Below, piece by piece: positions 9,310 through 17,571 of a stretch of 64,000 nucleotides of DNA; the stretch's first letter is position 1, and each line of letters opens with the position of its first letter. The translations under genes and the position numbers were made by a program. The DNA is from Bradyrhizobium sp. 170 (lineage in GTDB: Bacteria > Pseudomonadota > Alphaproteobacteria > Rhizobiales > Xanthobacteraceae), in contig NZ_CP064703.1 of assembly GCF_023101085.1 (NCBI RefSeq), positions 2,046,001-2,110,000 of the forward strand. Reading direction: 5' to 3'. Under the pieces are notes generated by a model. It was not told the origin of the DNA. It did not search any database and saw only the letters and a program-made list of their open reading frames with translations.

Positions 9310-10252
9310 TTAGGCCTTCTCGATTGCTATCGCGATGCCTTGCCCGACGCCGATGAACACGGTTGCGAGAGCGCGCCGTCTGTTGTGAGTGAGAGTTCAA
9401 GGGCGACATTTCCAGCAATGCGTGCGCCTGATATCCCGAGCGGATGACCTGCGCGATCTCACCACCATTGGGGCTTACAAAATACGGGTCAAAGGAATGC
9501 TGAGTTCCCGTAGGACGGCAACGGCCTGGCGCCGAAGACCTCGCTGAGCTAGACCACGTCGAGGTCGGTTTTTTTGTACTAAGGCGCGCACAAAGCTGCC
9601 GTGTTGAAGTTGCCGGATACACGTGATGCGAGGCGCGCCGCCGGTAGCGGTCCCGGCGAGAATCCGTGCGATCTGATTGAGATTGTATCATTTGCCGCTG
9701 CCTCTGATGCCACGAGCAGCGCGGCCGCCCCATCATTTCACGCCGCGTTGCCGGCAGTCACAATACCACAAACGTTCCTTTCTGCATGACGTGGGTAGAT
9801 TCCCCACGCCGTACTGCTTCTTCACGAGTGGGTTGATGAAGCACCAGCCGGTGGTGGTATCGTAGGTCTCAGCATTCCCAAGAAGGCGGTGTCAGCCTTG
9901 CAGCACAGAAGGAACCCGGCACATCGACTCCGCGCCGCTGGCGATCATCAGTTCGACCTCGCCGCAGTTGATGGAGCGGCGGCAATGTTGAGCGCATCGA
10001 GGCCGCGCCGCACAACCAGTTCACAGTCTAGCCCGGAATTTCCTTTGGCAGTCCGACCAGTAGCAGCGACCTGGGCGCGATGTTCCGATTGTCTTCACCT
10101 GAGCACAACATCGACCAGTCCACGGATGCATTGCGCAACATGAGCGCCTTCAGCGGGATAGCGCTGAGATCCTCGGCGCGGACCGAGAAGAGCGCGCTGC
10201 AAAAACGGACTATCGGCGTTCGCACATAGTCGCAGATGAAAGCCTCAGCCAT
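9310..10252 (-). pseudogene. Acetyl-CoA acyltransferase / beta-ketoadipyl-CoA thiolase (PcaF-like), decayed
   Basis: The N-terminus is clear on the minus strand from 10252: MAEAFICDYVRTPI, then FSVRAEDLSAIPLKALMxRNASVDW, GEDNRN, and LLLVGLPKEIPG, the standard start of PcaF-type thiolases. The C-terminal tail RRALATVFIGVGQGIAIAIEKA stops at 9310 in another frame. Between them there are several frameshifts, stops and small deletions, and no continuous catalytic domain survives. It lies upstream of, and in the same direction as, the hydroxyacyl-CoA dehydrogenase gene. Confidence 0.75.
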
Positions 10253-10539
10253 CGCTCACATCGGACTTTTTTGCCGCTTCAACTTTGGTCGGTGCAGGCG
10301 ACCGGCGAGTAGCCATCAAGCGGCTGCTCGTTGATCACCTGGAGCGCACCGGCCGGCCTCTTCCCGCGGAGTTCGGGCGCCCGTAGCCCGCCAGCCGCGG
10401 CCTACGCCCAGAGCGCACGCCGATCGAGGGATTGCATCCCTCGCGCGCCGGCGCGTCCTTCACCTTGGACTGGCCGCAACCGGGGACGCTGGTCTCGGCG
10501 GTAGCAGCTGACCGATCCGCCGACTGTTCGATCAAGTCC
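10253..10539. other. Decayed DNA, no gene recognised
   Basis: Short frames only. It lies between the thiolase pseudogene start and the IS256-type relic and may include the lost 5' part of that transposase, but no motif supports this. Confidence 0.3.
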
Positions 10540-10815
10540 CTACAAGTTCCTCAGGAAGGCGCGCGATCACCTTGGGCTATTGGGCGCCTGCGCCCACTAT
10601 CCCCGGCTGAGTGCCTGGGTCGAGGAGAACATCGAGCGACGCTCACCTTCTTCCGTACCATAAGCACCTGAAGAGCATCAACATGCTGGAGCTCCTCAAC
10701 GAAGAGATCAGGCGCGCACCTGTGCCGAGCGCATCTTCTCTAACGCGAGAGCTGCCTGCGTCTCGTCAGAGCACTCGCTGTCGACACTCACGAGAACTGG
10801 ATAGATACCAACTCA
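10540..10815 (+). pseudogene. IS256 (mutator)-type transposase, C-terminal relic
   Basis: Pieces in three frames spell a mutator-type C-terminus: WVEENIE, TLTFFR, then HKHLKSINMLELLNEEIRRA, then ESCLRLVRALAVDTHENWIDTN. Family members read HHKHLKSTNMLERLNEEIRRRT...LRLVRALAVETHENWLE here. Several single-base shifts and the missing N-terminal two thirds make it inactive. It is a different subgroup from the fuller IS256 at 48.3 kb. Confidence 0.65.
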
Positions 10816-11199
10816 TTCGCACCAGCCGGCGGATTTCGTCGGCTACTTATGGGGCTGCGCGGGCATTTCGCCGAACGTCCGACAAGCACCTGCGTCTGGA
10901 CCTTCAGCCAAGCGGGCGAGCGAACATGACTTCCCGCCGGCTCTGACGCGACTCGCTCGGTCTTCCGACCAGAGGCTTGCGGAAGCCTTCTTCGGGCAGA
11001 TCCGAACCAATTCCGATCGGGATGCGCTCGCCTGGACGCTGCGACGAGGCTCGGCAATGAAATGCCAAATCCAAATCAGCGCGATCGAGGCTCGCAAGGG
11101 ACCCGCTGTGGTAGCACCGGACCCCTTGACTCCCGCGCAGCTGCCATAATAAATCCGGAAACTGGTTATAATAGCCGAAAAACGGTAGGAGTTCTGCCG
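10816..11199. other. Leader region of the amidohydrolase operon
   Basis: No coding frame is recognised. A perfect TATAAT at 11167-11172 lies 28 bases before the amidohydrolase start, but no good -35 hexamer sits 16-18 bases upstream of it (the sequence there is CCATAA). It could be a weak or activator-dependent promoter. Confidence 0.35.
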
Positions 11200-12825
11200 A
11201 TGTCCAATGCAATTCTTCCGCCACCCGGAACCCCGGCTGGCGACGAAGGGGCGGTAATCGCGGCCTCTCGTGGAATGCCCTCGCTCGCGCCGGCCCGTCG
11301 TCGCGACCGTGGCGTGGGACCATTTCCGCGAACTGTCCTTCGCGGAGCCACGGTGATCGACGGAACCGGAGCTCCTCCAATGGGGCCGATTGACATCGTG
11401 GTTGAGAACGACCGCATAACTCAGTTCGTGAGCGTGGGCTTCCCCAAGATGCCGATCAACCCCGAACGCCGCCCACCTAAGGGCGACTTAGAGATCGACT
11501 GCCACGGGAAATGGGTAACTCCCGGATTCATCGATTCCCACGTGCACATCGGGGCTTATGGTCACGCGGCGAACGGCGAGCGGGCGCCAGTCGAATACGT
11601 CTACAAACTCTGGTTGGCGCACGGCATCACGACCGTCCGGGAGATGTGGTCGGGAAACGGGCTGGGCTGGACGCTTCAGCAGAAAGCCGCATCCGAAGCC
11701 AATGAGATCACCGCGCCCCGGATCATGGCCTATGCCGGCTTTCCATCAGTCAATGAGAGCCTGAACATCATTCACACGCCGGGAGAAGCGCGCGCCTGGT
11801 TGCGAGCCATCGCGGAACGAGGCGCGGACGGGGTTAAGTTCTACGGGGCCTCGCCGGCGATTTTCAAAGCCGCCCTTGAAGAATCGACGGCGCTTGGCCT
11901 TCGCAGTGGCTGTCATCACCCACAAATGGCGCTTTCCAGGTTGAACGCGCTGACCACGGCCAGCTGGGGGCTTACGAGTACGGAACATTTTTACGGTGTC
12001 CCTGAAGCCATGTTCGAGCGATCCAGCATTCAGCCATACCCCGCCAACTATGATTTCATGGACGAATATCTGCGCTACAACAGTAGCAGCCAGAACTTCA
12101 TGCACGCGGCTGAGCCTGGCAGCGCGAAATGGAACGAAACGCTCGATCGTTTCCTCGAACTCGATCATACGTTCGTCCCCACCCTTGCCATCTTGGAGGC
12201 CAACAGGGACTTGATGCGGGCGAGGCGCGCCGATTGGCACGACAAATATACGCACAAGAACCTATGGGATTTTTTTGAGCCGCAGCGCGGCAACCACGGA
12301 TCATACTGGTTTCAATGGTCGACAAGAAATGAGGTCGAATGGAAGGAACATTTCCGGCGATGGTCTGCGTTCGTGTACGACTATATGAAAAGAGGCGGCC
12401 GCGTTTGCCCGGCCAGTGACGCAGGGTATCTTTACCAAATCTATGGCTTCTGCTTCATCCGCGATCTCGAATGGTTCCAGGAAGCCGGTTTTCACCCTCT
12501 GGAAATTATCCGCGCAGCGACCCTTTCCGCCGCAGAGCTGATGGGACTGGCCGACGATATCGGCACGGTCGAGGTAGGAAAGTGCGCCGACCTGCTTGTT
12601 CACCAAGAAAACCCACTCGAGGATCTGAAATTCCTCTACGGAACGGGCGCGCTGCGCCTCAATGACGCGATAGGTCAGCCAGAATGGCGGCGCGGCTTAC
12701 AATACACAATCCGCAACGGGGTGGTCTACGATACGGCTGAACTGTTAGCGGATGTGCGCGAGATCGTGGCGCGCAGCTGGGCTGGCGCGAACATCGATAC
12801 CTTGCTCGGCCAAGACAACGTATGA
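11200..12825 (+). CDS. Metal-dependent amidohydrolase (imidazolonepropionase/prolidase-like)
   Basis: Amidohydrolase-superfamily hydrolase of 541 residues. A small beta-sandwich segment opens it (RTVLRGATVIDGTG...DIVVENDRI), then the TIM barrel carries the metal motif HVH at residues 114-116 in PGFIDSHVHIG. A probable metal-bridging lysine is in DGVKFYG near residue 213, His 239/240 in CHHPQM and another in TEHFYG, and the conserved Asp is in PASDAGY near residue 405. The C-terminus closes with GTVEVGKCADLLV. The start at 11200 is favoured by GGTAGGAG some 9 bases upstream; the longer frame upstream has no such signal. Its stop overlaps the CobW-type gene (ATGA). With a peptide-ABC binding-protein relic downstream, hydrolysis of an imported amide or peptide is plausible but unproven. 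Confidence 0.85.
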   Translation: MSNAILPPPGTPAGDEGAVIAASRGMPSLAPARRRDRGVGPFPRTVLRGATVIDGTGAPPMGPIDIVVENDRITQFVSVGFPKMPINPERRPPKGDLEIDCHGKWVTPGFIDSHVHIGAYGHAANGERAPVEYVYKLWLAHGITTVREMWSGNGLGWTLQQKAASEANEITAPRIMAYAGFPSVNESLNIIHTPGEARAWLRAIAERGADGVKFYGASPAIFKAALEESTALGLRSGCHHPQMALSRLNALTTASWGLTSTEHFYGVPEAMFERSSIQPYPANYDFMDEYLRYNSSSQNFMHAAEPGSAKWNETLDRFLELDHTFVPTLAILEANRDLMRARRADWHDKYTHKNLWDFFEPQRGNHGSYWFQWSTRNEVEWKEHFRRWSAFVYDYMKRGGRVCPASDAGYLYQIYGFCFIRDLEWFQEAGFHPLEIIRAATLSAAELMGLADDIGTVEVGKCADLLVHQENPLEDLKFLYGTGALRLNDAIGQPEWRRGLQYTIRNGVVYDTAELLADVREIVARSWAGANIDTLLGQDNV

Positions 12826-13799
12826 GCGTCAATGTGCAGCAATTTTATCCGCAAGTCTTTCTGCTGACGGGCTTTCTCGGAAGCGGAAAAACTTCGCTTA
12901 TCCTCGACCACTTGCAAGACCCGAAGACCGCCAACACCGGTGTCATTGTCAACGAGGTCGGTCAGATCGACGTGGATGGTGCGCTCATCACGACCGGGCG
13001 CACCGGGCTCCCCCTCGCGACACTCGATAACGGCTGCGTATGCTGTTCGCTCAATAGCGATCTGCCTCACGCCATCCTGGCTCTGCTTGCGGAAAGGGAG
13101 GCCGTGGGAGGGCAACCGTTGGAACGCATAATTGTCGAAACAAGTGGCCTGTCGAAGCCTTCTCCCATTCTGAGATCGCTCCTCGATATCAGGATGCCAC
13201 TGCGCACGACCGTATTGTCGACCTACGATAGCGAACAGGGGCCCGACACGACAGCCCGCTTCGAAGAAGCCGTCGCCCAGCTCGCTGCCGCGCAGACGAT
13301 AGTCGTTACAAAGGTTGATCGCGTCGATGAGCTCGCCCTGAAGAGAGCCAGCGAAGCCGCCGCGTATCTGAATCCGCTGGCGGCGATCGTGAACGAATGC
13401 GACCGCACGCGACGAGCCCGGCTTGCCTTTGCCCGTAATCAAAGGCCACTTCCATCGAGTTTTCCCATTGTGGCGCGCCAGGAGCCGCACAACTTCCAGC
13501 ATACAAGGATGAAAGTCTTTCTCATCAAATTTGATTCGCCAAAATGGGAGCAACTCATCGAGTGGATCGAGAATCTGGTGGGGTACTGCGGTGATCGCTT
13601 GCTGCGGACGAAGGGGTTCGTGCGGATTGAAGGGCGTCGAATCCTTATTCAGGGAGTTGGCGGGACATTTGACCCGCCGCGCGAGATCGCCGACGGGGTG
13701 GAGCGGGAGGACGGACTGGTCGTTATCACACGCGACCTAGCGCAGTTAGATTTCTCCGCGATAGAGCCGCCCCTGAAACTGCAAGTACGTGGACTTTAA
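12822..13799 (+). CDS. CobW/CobN/UreG-family G3E GTPase (metallochaperone-like)
   Basis: P-loop GTPase of the COG0523 (CobW) group, 325 residues. Walker A is GFLGSGKT at residues 17-24. The metal-binding CxCC motif is present as GCVCC at residues 71-75, the Walker B/switch region is IIVETSGLSKP, and the base-recognition motif is VTKVDR. A CobW C-terminal domain follows (VGYCGDRLLRTKGFVRIEG...IQGVGGTF). It overlaps the amidohydrolase stop by four bases, so the two are translationally coupled; a role in loading or maintaining the metal of that amidohydrolase is a reasonable inference. It is followed 12 bases later by the binding-protein pseudogene. Metal specificity cannot be read from sequence. 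Confidence 0.88.
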   Translation: MSVNVQQFYPQVFLLTGFLGSGKTSLILDHLQDPKTANTGVIVNEVGQIDVDGALITTGRTGLPLATLDNGCVCCSLNSDLPHAILALLAEREAVGGQPLERIIVETSGLSKPSPILRSLLDIRMPLRTTVLSTYDSEQGPDTTARFEEAVAQLAAAQTIVVTKVDRVDELALKRASEAAAYLNPLAAIVNECDRTRRARLAFARNQRPLPSSFPIVARQEPHNFQHTRMKVFLIKFDSPKWEQLIEWIENLVGYCGDRLLRTKGFVRIEGRRILIQGVGGTFDPPREIADGVEREDGLVVITRDLAQLDFSAIEPPLKLQVRGL

Positions 13800-13811
13800 G
13801 AAGGCAGAACC

Positions 13812-14420
13812 ATGAAGAAGATTCAAGACTTGCATATCGCAAGCAATCGGGATCACATGAGAAACGGGCACGGCCGATATGGATTGGCGCCATGGGCGGC
13901 TCGACCGGCGCTCTTAGCGGCATCCGCGTTGCTTCTCACAGCTGCATTGTAGCTGCCGGCTGCCAACTTCGTTCAATCTCCGAAAACGGGCGGCCACTTC
14001 CGTATCGGCTCATCTGGCGACTTCACGACGGACACCTAGGACCCGGCCACATGTAACAAAGGCGTCCTGCGAATCGGCCGGAGCACTGTCGTCCTCACTC
14101 TGTCCGCTCCCAAAACTTCCCCTAATCCTGTCGGACTATCGCCTGCTGATCTTCGCCGTCGACGGCGATCGTATCGTTACATCGCAGATGGTCGGCACGG
14201 GCGGCTACACCATTTCATCCTTCGATGCAGGCGTCCGCGCGACCCTCCAGCCCTACCCGAACTAGTGGCGTCTAGGCCATGGCAATTTCGATTCCGCCGA
14301 GACTCTGGTGGTGCAGGACGTCGTCGCCCGCACCAACGCGCTTACCTCTGGCACGGTCGACGCGATCGATGCTTGCGATGTGAGCACCACCCATCTGCTA
14401 GCAGAGCGAAGGGATCAAGA
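13812..14420 (+). pseudogene. Peptide/nickel-type ABC transporter substrate-binding protein, decayed
   Basis: A ribosome-binding site (AAGAAGG) precedes ATG 13812. The first 46 codons give a long charged leader and a hydrophobic signal segment (LLAASALLLTAAL), then TAG at 13950. The sequence continues in family style beyond the stop: SPKTGGHFRIGSSGDFTTDT-stop-DPAT. Later come SDYRLLIFA, GTGGYTISSFDAGVRATL, and FDSAETLVVQDVVARTNAL followed by SGTVDAIDACDV, all matching the DppA/OppA (SBP family 5) domain. Large parts are deleted and the C-terminal half is missing. It shows that the amidohydrolase-CobW operon once continued into an oligopeptide-type importer. Confidence 0.75.
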
Positions 14421-14503
14421 TCCCCTAGACAGCCCGGGGACCCCCATCGAGGCTTTCTAGGTCCTAAAAAGTGGGATCAAATCTCAATTTCTAGTCCTTA
14501 CGG

Positions 14504-14537
14504 TTGACTTGTGAGTAAATCCTGATTATCAGGATTT
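14504..14537 (+). promoter_or_regulatory. Promoter with perfect palindromic operator before the aldehyde dehydrogenase
   Basis: A -35-like TTGACT (14504-14509) is separated by 17 bases from a -10-like TATCAG (14527-14532). A perfect inverted repeat with 9-base arms and a 3-base centre, AAATCCTGA-TTA-TCAGGATTT (14517-14537), covers the spacer and the -10 element, the usual place for a repressor operator. The gene starts 24 bases downstream. Which regulator binds is unknown; the IclR-type protein encoded 8 kb downstream is a candidate. Confidence 0.6.
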
Positions 14538-14560
14538 AGTCTCGATTTTCGGAGGTGGCT

Positions 14561-16111
14561 ATGGTTCTTGATCTCCCGCGTGTGACCTACTCCAACATTG
14601 GAGTCGATTTTTCACCGGTGCATGCGCATCTGGACAAAATCATTCCCAGTTTTGAGAAGGCTTTTCTTGGTAGGGAGTGGTCGACGCCGTTTTCGACAGG
14701 ACCGCTGAAGGAGATCGCCAGCCCGATCAGTCCTGACCTTTCTTTGGGGCGATTTCCGATCTCCACGGCTGCCGACGCCAAGGCTGCGATCGCCTCGGCG
14801 CGCGCGGGGGCTAACATTTGGAGTCGTGCGTCTCTCGAGGAGCGGCTTGCCTTCGCCGAGCGTTGGCAGGCAGCCCTCGCGGCGCAGAAGTATGAGCTTG
14901 GCCTTGCGGCGCTTTACGAAACTGGCAAATCCCGCATTGAGGCAGTCGGCGAGGCGGAAGAATGCCTCGATATGGTGGAGTACTACTCGTCGGAGTTGAA
15001 GGCGAACAACGGCTATACGCGCTCGATGAACGAACTGGTTGCGAATGAGATCGCCAGAAGCGTAATGAAGCCCTACGGAGTCTTCGCGGTGATTGCCCCG
15101 TTCAATTTCCCGCTCGCGCTGTCCATTGGCATGGTGTCGGGCGCTCTGCTGACGGGCAGTTCGGTCGTCTTCAAGCCTTCCCCGGGATGCTCGTTGACCG
15201 GCCTGCTGATAGCGGAAACATTGCGCAAGGCCGGCTTGCCGGACGGAGTGTTCAACATCGTCCTTGGCGATGGTGAGGTCGGACGTCTGCTCGCCACGGA
15301 CGACGGTATCGACGGCGTTGCGTTCACCGGCTCGCACAAGACAGGAATGAGCATCTTCCGCCATATGGCGGCGCTGCCGCACATGAAGCCGGTGATCGCC
15401 GAGATGGGCGGCAAGAACCCCGCCTATGTTACGCGAAGCGCCGATCTGGAGCGCGCCGCGCAAGGGGTGGCGCGATCGGCGTTCGGATTGCAAGGGCAGA
15501 AATGCTCCGCCTGCTCGGTCGTTTACGTCGACAACGTGGTCAAGCACGAGTTCATCGGCAAGCTCGTGGACTTTTCATCCAAGCTGGTCGTGGGTGATCC
15601 GCGAAGGGCCGAGACTTTTATGGGCCCTGTCTATGGGAACGCAACTGTAAAGCGTTTCAGAGCCGCTCTTTCCGCGGTGAATGGCAAAGGCAAGGTCCAT
15701 TTCGGCGGCGCGGCGCTGGGCCACGGCTTTGCCGACAATTATGTCCTGCCGACCGTGGTCGAACTCGACGGGCCGGACAAGCTCACCCGCGAAGAGCTGT
15801 TCATGCCATTCGTTGTTGTTCGCGGCGTCGACGGCCTCGAGGCCGCGATCGCCGAAGGCAACGACATCGCCTATGGGCTATCGGCAGGCATCTTCACCCG
15901 CGACCAAAATGAATTGCAATACTTCCTCGACACGGCAGAAGCAGGTGTTCTCTATGCCAACCGCGCCAGTGGCGCGACGACCGGCGCGTGGCCGGGCGCG
16001 CAGCCCTTCTGTGGCTGGAAAGGCACGGGGGTCAGCGGCAAGGGTGGTCTCGGCGCATGGTTCCTCCCGCAGTACATGCGCGAGCAAAGCCACACGATCA
16101 TGACGAACTGA
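14561..16111 (+). CDS. NAD(P)-dependent aldehyde dehydrogenase (pyrroline-5-carboxylate dehydrogenase-like)
   Basis: Aldehyde dehydrogenase superfamily, 516 residues, oxidising a semialdehyde to a carboxylate in the cytoplasm. The catalytic Cys is about residue 315 in GLQGQKCSACS and the general base Glu about residue 281 in AEMGGKN, with the expected spacing of 34 residues. The cofactor loop AFTGSHKTG and the PFNFPLAL segment are also present. The GQKCSACS context and the long N-terminus resemble P5C/glutamate-semialdehyde dehydrogenases. ATG 14561 follows GGAGG at 14551-14555; the in-frame GTG at 14555 overlaps that ribosome-binding site and is not preferred. It is first in an operon with an aminotransferase and an FAD oxidoreductase, under the palindromic promoter. 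Confidence 0.88.
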   Translation: MVLDLPRVTYSNIGVDFSPVHAHLDKIIPSFEKAFLGREWSTPFSTGPLKEIASPISPDLSLGRFPISTAADAKAAIASARAGANIWSRASLEERLAFAERWQAALAAQKYELGLAALYETGKSRIEAVGEAEECLDMVEYYSSELKANNGYTRSMNELVANEIARSVMKPYGVFAVIAPFNFPLALSIGMVSGALLTGSSVVFKPSPGCSLTGLLIAETLRKAGLPDGVFNIVLGDGEVGRLLATDDGIDGVAFTGSHKTGMSIFRHMAALPHMKPVIAEMGGKNPAYVTRSADLERAAQGVARSAFGLQGQKCSACSVVYVDNVVKHEFIGKLVDFSSKLVVGDPRRAETFMGPVYGNATVKRFRAALSAVNGKGKVHFGGAALGHGFADNYVLPTVVELDGPDKLTREELFMPFVVVRGVDGLEAAIAEGNDIAYGLSAGIFTRDQNELQYFLDTAEAGVLYANRASGATTGAWPGAQPFCGWKGTGVSGKGGLGAWFLPQYMREQSHTIMTN

Positions 16112-16118
16112 TTGTTGA

Positions 16119-16143
16119 AGGGCGGTGACCGCTTCGCCGCCCT
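16119..16143 (+). terminator. Intergenic hairpin, possible attenuator
   Basis: AGGGCGG pairs with CCGCCCT around an 11-base loop, a few bases after the aldehyde dehydrogenase stop; a TTTT tract comes about 15 bases later, too far for a strong intrinsic terminator. It may partly terminate transcription or protect the upstream message. Confidence 0.4.
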
Positions 16144-16170
16144 CCGTTCCTGTCCTTTTATCTGATTTCC

Positions 16171-17571
16171 GTGATCATGCCGCGCTATCCCGACGCAATG
16201 CCTACATCCCGCCGCCTGTTCGAGCGTGGCCGCAGGGTCATGCCCGGCGGCAACACGCGCACCACGGTCTTCATCGACCCTTTTCCCATCTACGCCGCAC
16301 GCGGGGAGGGCTGCCGGGTCTGGGACGTGGACGGTAACGCCTACTACGACTGCATCAATAACTTCACCGCCATGATCCACGGCTATGGCCACCCGAACGT
16401 GACGGCGGCCGTGATCGACCAGATGGCACATGGCACCGCCTTCGGAGCCCCGACGAGAAGCGAGATCGAATTGGCGGAATTGCTCGTCGAGCGCCTGCCG
16501 TCGGTCCAACAGATCCGCTTCGCCAATTCGGGCACAGAGGGCGTGATGATGGCGATCAAGGCTGCCCGCGCCTTCACCGAACGGCCGAAGATCGTCAAGA
16601 TCGAGGGTGCGTATCACGGGTCATACGACTTCGCTGAAGTCAGCCTTGACAGCTCGCCCACTAACTGGGGCGACATGCCCGCTTCCACTCCCTACGCGCG
16701 CGGCACGCCGCGCAGCGTGCTGGACAACGTGATCGCGGTTCCCTTTAACGACATAGAAGCGTTGCGCGCAGTCTTCGCCGCGCATGGTGACACCATCGCC
16801 GGTGTGCTGATCGATCCAATGCCGAACCGCGCCGGACTGATTCCAGCGCGTAAGGACTATTTGGAGGCGATGATTGAGATCGCGCATGCCGCCGGCGCAC
16901 TGGTCATCTTCGACGAGGTGATCTCATTCCGCCTCGGTCATTCCGGGGCGCAAGGGCTGTGGGGAATTTCGCCCGATCTGACGGCGCTCGGAAAAATCAT
17001 CGGCGGCGGCTTTCCCATCGGCGCGGTTGGTGGACGGGCTGAGGTCATGGCCGTGTTCGACCCGACCCGCGGCAAGCCGGCGCTCCCGCACGCTGGGACC
17101 TTCACCGCCAACCCGGTGACGATGTGCGCCGGTCTCGCCGCCATGCAGGCACTGACGCCGGAGAGCTTCGCCCATCTCGACCATCTAGGCAGCCTGCTGC
17201 GCGAGGGCATTACAGGTTCGCTAGACCTGCACAGGCTCGCCGGCCGGTGCGTCGGGCTGGGCTCGCTACTCAAGGTACATTTCACAGCTCTGCCCGTCAC
17301 CGACTATCGCTCGGTCTATCCAGGGCCGGCCGAACGCGAGAGACTCGACGCCTTCCACAAAGGTCTTCTCAACCGTGGAGTCCTGTCGGCGAGCTACGGC
17401 TTGTTCGCGCTCTCGACTGCAATGACTGAGGATGACGCGCGCGCGATTCTCGGCGCCATTGACGAGACGCTGGGTGAGATCTCAGGAAATTCCGACCATG
17501 GCCTTGTCGCTCGGTCCGGCGCGGCGGACGTAACCGCCGGATCACCCAAAAACGCAATGGATGACAATTGA
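16171..17571 (+). CDS. Class III aminotransferase (glutamate-1-semialdehyde aminomutase-like branch)
   Basis: PLP enzyme of 466 residues, related to glutamate-1-semialdehyde 2,1-aminomutase but in a catabolic setting. Visible features are RGRRVMPGGNTRTTVFIDPFP (family N-terminus), ANSGTEGVMMAIKAAR (phosphate cup), IFDEVISFR with the PLP Asp, and the Schiff-base Lys near residue 275 in LTALGKIIGGGFPIGA. GTG 16171 and ATG 16177 are both possible starts; neither has a good ribosome-binding site. It follows the aldehyde dehydrogenase by 59 bases and its stop overlaps the FAD oxidoreductase start. A transaminase feeding an aldehyde to the dehydrogenase would make chemical sense. A true heme-pathway role is unlikely here. 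Confidence 0.85.
   Translation: MIMPRYPDAMPTSRRLFERGRRVMPGGNTRTTVFIDPFPIYAARGEGCRVWDVDGNAYYDCINNFTAMIHGYGHPNVTAAVIDQMAHGTAFGAPTRSEIELAELLVERLPSVQQIRFANSGTEGVMMAIKAARAFTERPKIVKIEGAYHGSYDFAEVSLDSSPTNWGDMPASTPYARGTPRSVLDNVIAVPFNDIEALRAVFAAHGDTIAGVLIDPMPNRAGLIPARKDYLEAMIEIAHAAGALVIFDEVISFRLGHSGAQGLWGISPDLTALGKIIGGGFPIGAVGGRAEVMAVFDPTRGKPALPHAGTFTANPVTMCAGLAAMQALTPESFAHLDHLGSLLREGITGSLDLHRLAGRCVGLGSLLKVHFTALPVTDYRSVYPGPAERERLDAFHKGLLNRGVLSASYGLFALSTAMTEDDARAILGAIDETLGEISGNSDHGLVARSGAADVTAGSPKNAMDDN

Noticed and set aside
16171..17571. Housekeeping glutamate-1-semialdehyde aminomutase (heme synthesis)
   Set aside because: Bradyrhizobium-type bacteria make 5-aminolevulinate by HemA, and the gene overlaps an FAD amine oxidoreductase in a catabolic operon.
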